Assembly: GCA_002369325.1 (NCBI GenBank) | Contig: DFDU01000113.1 | Coordinates: 1 to 8,939, forward strand | DNA: 8,939 nucleotides | Source of the DNA: Lachnospiraceae bacterium UBA3820 | GTDB lineage: Bacteria; Bacillota; Clostridia; Lachnospirales; Lachnospiraceae | Direction of reading: 5' to 3' | Part shown: positions 6,670 to 8,939 of the stretch, piece by piece | How positions within the stretch are numbered: the first letter of the stretch is position 1 | How the letters are laid out: each line of letters begins with the position of its first letter | Notes under the pieces: generated by a model | Seen by the model: the letters and a program-made list of their open reading frames with translations, nothing else | Database searches by the model: none | What the model was told of the DNA's origin: nothing | Made by a program: the position numbers and the translations under genes

Positions 6670-7872
6670 TTAAATATTATATATTTTCTCATAGAGCGTC
6701 TGCTTTATATTAAATTCCTTCATCAGCCTGTCAATTTCCTCTTTTATCTCCTGCTTTCTTTCTTCCGGTATATCCTTTTTTCTCTTAACTGCCCGTATAA
6801 GAAGATTTTTCGGAGAGCTGTCATAGTCAACAAATTCAAGTATCTGAGTTTTATATCCGCAATATTCGAGTATGTCCGCCCTTATCGTATCGGTCATAAG
6901 CGCCGAGATGCGCTCCTTAATAATTCCATGCTTAGTAAGTATTGAAAAATCATCAGAGGCAATCACCGCATTTATCTCTTTCTGACAGCAGGGAACAGAC
7001 ATTATGATGCCGACATCCCAGTTTATAGCATTGATAAGAGCATAATCCGTTGCTGTATCACACGCATGAAGCGTGATTATCATATCAACCTTATCATTAG
7101 GCTTATATCCGTTTATATCGCCAAGTTCAAAAGAAAGATTGTCATAACCGTATTTCCGGGCGGTTTCATTACACTTATTTATAACATCTTCCTTTAGGTC
7201 AAGTCCCGTCATATGCACGCCGTATCCTTTTACACAAACCAGATAATAATATAAAATAAATGTAAGATAGGATTTTCCGCATCCGAAGTCAACTATATGC
7301 ATATCCTTATTTGGATAATCCCTAACCACATCTTCTACTAACTCAAGAAAACGATTTATCTGACGATATTTACCATACATGGATTTTACAATCTTACCTT
7401 CCTTTGTAAATATCCCAAGATCAACAAGCGGTGGAATTACTGTTCCCTCAGGTAAAAGATAATTCTTTTTTCTGTTGTGTGAATTTTTTTCTCTATGTGT
7501 AATCATCTTAAAATCATCCAAATCATTATTATGTTTTAAATTTTTCGATAGCTTAATCTTATGCTCATTGAATAAAAGCTTTCCTTTTTTAGAATACTTA
7601 AAATCATACTGGACATCTTCGCAAAATATATTAAGCTGCTTGTAATTATCAGGAAATTCGGAAAAGACAACAGACTCTAAAGTTACGGCATCCATATTTT
7701 CATGAAAAGTCTGCTTTTCGGTAAAACGCTCAGCTTGATAAACTTCTCTGCCTTTAATAATGATTTTTTTTATAACAATTTTCTTATATTTATATGAGTT
7801 ATCAACAAGTCCGCTAAATATAATCTTATCGGGTTTTTTTGATAAAACTTCACATATTCTTTCAGTATCCAT
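6670..7872 (-). CDS. Class I SAM-dependent methyltransferase, Methyltransf_32 type
   Basis: A 400-residue predicted cytoplasmic methyltransferase of unknown substrate. Residues 1-140 form a Lys- and Ile-rich N-terminal region. The Rossmann-like domain spans about 145-365. Motif I is VDFGCGKS (194-201), the SAM-binding loop; GLDLKED (223-229) carries the acidic residue expected to hold the SAM ribose. THE LHACDTATDYAL block (269-280) and the SVPCCQ block (292-297) are typical of the family that includes the methyltransferase domain of GSTCD and METTL25-like proteins. Residues ~365-400 are a charged helical tail. AAGGAG lies 5 nt before the ATG, supporting this start. It is transcribed from its own near-consensus promoter and is separated from the endoglucanase by a hairpin, so no functional link is implied. 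An RNA or protein substrate is a guess from distant relatives. Confidence 0.82.
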   Translation of the reverse strand: MDTERICEVLSKKPDKIIFSGLVDNSYKYKKIVIKKIIIKGREVYQAERFTEKQTFHENMDAVTLESVVFSEFPDNYKQLNIFCEDVQYDFKYSKKGKLLFNEHKIKLSKNLKHNNDLDDFKMITHREKNSHNRKKNYLLPEGTVIPPLVDLGIFTKEGKIVKSMYGKYRQINRFLELVEDVVRDYPNKDMHIVDFGCGKSYLTFILYYYLVCVKGYGVHMTGLDLKEDVINKCNETARKYGYDNLSFELGDINGYKPNDKVDMIITLHACDTATDYALINAINWDVGIIMSVPCCQKEINAVIASDDFSILTKHGIIKERISALMTDTIRADILEYCGYKTQILEFVDYDSSPKNLLIRAVKRKKDIPEERKQEIKEEIDRLMKEFNIKQTLYEKIYNI

Positions 7873-7917
7873 AAAAGCTCCTTATGTTTAATATAGTAAA
7901 TTAAAATATACTCAATA

Positions 7918-7946
7918 ATTATACAACTCTTACATTGAGATGTAAA
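7918..7946 (-). promoter_or_regulatory. Promoter of the methyltransferase gene with overlapping inverted repeat
   Basis: Minus-strand TTTACA (7946-7941) and TATAAT (7923-7918) are 17 nt apart, giving a start near 7911 and a leader of about 40 nt. A 6-bp inverted repeat, TTACAT-N4-ATGTAA at 7930-7945, covers the -35 box and half of the spacer, where a repressor could block polymerase. Operator function is inferred; the repeat is short. Confidence 0.65.
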
Positions 7947-7976
7947 CTTTCGGATACAAATGTGCAAAACTTATAC

Positions 7977-8005
7977 TTGCCCGCTGATAATAATCTTTTT
8001 ATAAT
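7977..8005 (+). promoter_or_regulatory. Promoter of the Rpn nuclease gene
   Basis: TTGCCC (7977-7982) and a perfect TATAAT (8000-8005) are separated by 17 nt. Transcription would begin near 8012, with a leader of about 100 nt. The -35 boxes of this and the divergent methyltransferase promoter are only about 30 nt apart (7946 and 7977), so a protein bound between them could affect both. The leader (8012-8097) is AT-rich and no stable hairpin was seen in it. Confidence 0.6.
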
Positions 8006-8110
8006 TTATCTCAAGCATATAATTCCTATTTTTCAATCTTTTTTACAAATGCAAAGGCAACTATTCCCATCCTAAACAAACACATAAAGCAAAAGAAAGA
8101 GGTATAAAAA

Positions 8111-8692
8111 ATGACAAAAAACAAAATAGATTTAACTTCTTTACCCACTGGTAAGATTTTATACAATTTAACAAATGATTATATGTTCAGAGCTGTATTT
8201 CAGGAAAATACAAAGGCTCTGACCGGACTACTATATGCACTACTCGATTTACCTGAAGATAGTATAAGTTCTGTAAAAATTGAGAACCCTATCGAACTCG
8301 GCAAAATAATAGATGATAAAACTTGTATATTGGATTTAAAAATCCTGTTAAACGATAATCAGATTTTAAATATTGAAATGCAGGTTATAGATTATGGTAA
8401 TTGGCCGGAGCGCTCACTTACATATCTTTGCAGAGCATTTGACCATCTGAAAAGCGGTGAGGATTATATTATGGTTCACCCAACGATGCATATAGGAATA
8501 ATTGATTTTAATATCAAACATCTGACACCTGAATTTTATTCTGAATTTATGATGTTAAATACGAAAAATCATGAAGTTTATAGTGACAAATTCGTTCTTC
8601 GTGTGCTAAACTTAAGCCAGATAGAAAATGTAACTGAAGAATGTAAAAATGATTTATATTATTGGGCTAAGCTTTTTAAAGCCATCACCTAG
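8111..8692 (+). CDS. Rpn-family PD-(D/E)XK nuclease, nuclease domain only (stopped by TAG at the domain junction)
   Basis: 193 residues matching the N-terminal part of Rpn/transposase-like PD-(D/E)XK nucleases, a family with DNase activity linked to RecA-independent recombination and, in some members, phage defence. NDYMFRAVF (22-30) is the conserved first helix. D75 in ILDLK and E89-x-Q91 in NIEMQV are the expected metal-binding core, followed by ERSLTYLCRAF (100-110) and the HIGIIDF strand (127-133), so the active site looks intact. AGAGG lies 8 nt before the ATG. The frame ends ...WAKLFKAIT-TAG. Family members usually continue through a TWEEIKM-like sequence, and here the bases after TAG read E-E-I-K-M in frame, so the stop most likely replaced a TGG Trp codon. 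It could be a decaying gene or a genuine two-polypeptide arrangement. Confidence 0.85.
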   Translation: MTKNKIDLTSLPTGKILYNLTNDYMFRAVFQENTKALTGLLYALLDLPEDSISSVKIENPIELGKIIDDKTCILDLKILLNDNQILNIEMQVIDYGNWPERSLTYLCRAFDHLKSGEDYIMVHPTMHIGIIDFNIKHLTPEFYSEFMMLNTKNHEVYSDKFVLRVLNLSQIENVTEECKNDLYYWAKLFKAIT

Positions 8693-8698
8693 GAGGAG
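8691..8698 (+). promoter_or_regulatory. Strong ribosome site overlapping the TAG stop, driving the downstream Rpn C-terminal ORF
   Basis: AGGAGGAG is a near-perfect Shine-Dalgarno sequence, 6 nt from the ATG at 8705. It shares its first two bases with the TAG stop, so ribosomes finishing the nuclease ORF would sit on it and could reinitiate. In an uninterrupted gene the same bases would encode Trp-Glu-Glu (TGG GAG GAG), so the site is built into the coding sequence. Confidence 0.7.
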
Positions 8699-8704
8699 AT
8701 AAAA

Positions 8705-8939
8705 ATGTTAGCAGAGAAAAATGAATATATAGGTGAAACCATAGTCACTATGCACCGCATGACCGAAGATGAAAAAATAGCCGAGCAATGTCGTGCACGG
8801 GAAAGATACGAAAGGGATACTCTCTCCATCTACAGAAAAGGAATACGCGAGGGCATCGAAAACGAGCAGGAAAAAAGCAAAGCATTCATTGAAGAAAAAG
8901 ATAAAATCATTGCCGAAAAGGATAAGTCCCTGGCTGAAA
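8705..8939 (+). CDS. C-terminal segment of the Rpn protein as a separate ORF (runs off right edge)
   Basis: ATG at 8705 is in the same frame as the upstream nuclease ORF; 78 codons are visible without a stop. The sequence MLAEKNEYIGETIVTMHRM and then an ERYERD block is the segment that follows the nuclease domain in full-length Rpn proteins. From about residue 52 it becomes Glu/Lys-rich with EEKDKIIAEKDKSLAE, a seven-residue periodicity suggesting a coiled coil for oligomerisation. In enterobacterial Rpn genes an internal start yields a small C-terminal protein that binds and inhibits the full-length nuclease. This ORF sits where such a product would begin, but inhibition here is only inferred. 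It may instead be the tail of a gene broken by one nonsense mutation. Confidence 0.75.
   Translation, partial: MLAEKNEYIGETIVTMHRMTEDEKIAEQCRARERYERDTLSIYRKGIREGIENEQEKSKAFIEEKDKIIAEKDKSLAE

Noticed and set aside
7770..7967. Minus-strand ORF of 65 codons overlapping the methyltransferase start
   Set aside because: It crosses the methyltransferase promoter and start in another frame, lacks a ribosome site and is explained by AT-rich DNA.
8111..8939. Active transposase or insertion sequence
   Set aside because: Rpn proteins are often labelled transposases, but no terminal inverted repeats, target duplications or DDE motif were seen nearby.

Overview
The window looks like a low-GC Gram-positive anaerobe of the Clostridia, most likely a gut or rumen Lachnospiraceae (Butyrivibrio/Roseburia/Agathobacter type). 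This is inferred from the AT-rich intergenic DNA, strong GGAGG-type ribosome sites, near-consensus sigma-A promoters, a huge secreted protein built of MBG/YDG repeats, a membrane-tethered GH5 endoglucanase and an Rpn-family nuclease. No rRNA, tRNA, IS element, CRISPR array or replication origin was seen.

Layout, left to right. (1) 4472 to the left edge, minus strand: the first 1490 residues of a very large secreted repeat protein whose C-terminus lies outside the window. (2) 4473-5046: an intergenic stretch with no conventional gene. It carries the surface-protein promoter and leader, a terminator hairpin, and what appears to be a complete type I toxin-antitoxin locus. That locus has a 29-codon holin-like toxin ORF on the plus strand (4815-4904) and a convergent, promoter-driven antisense RNA on the minus strand (about 4997 to 4886). 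The antisense RNA ends in a perfect 16-bp terminator hairpin that overlaps the toxin's last codons. (3) 5047-6552, minus: a membrane-anchored GH5 (subfamily 1-like) endoglucanase with its active-site residues intact. Its probable mRNA leader contains a terminator-like hairpin. (4) 6670-7872, minus: a class I SAM-dependent methyltransferase of the Methyltransf_32 type. (5) 7873-8110: a divergent promoter region. (6) 8111 to the right edge, plus: an Rpn-family PD-(D/E)XK nuclease. Its reading frame is cut by a single TAG codon at the junction between nuclease domain and C-terminal domain, and a strong ribosome site restarts translation in the same frame at 8705.

How the parts fit. The surface protein and the endoglucanase are both cell-surface functions, consistent with a fibre-associated bacterium, but they have separate promoters and are not an obvious operon. 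The two most interesting items are both toxin-like. The toxin/antisense locus has features recalling the Fst/par design: convergent promoters, a shared hairpin, repeats linking leader and 3' region. The Rpn gene is split so that the nuclease and the C-terminal segment would be made as two polypeptides, which recalls the intragenic-antitoxin arrangement reported for enterobacterial Rpn genes. All calls come from reading the sequence; no database search was possible.
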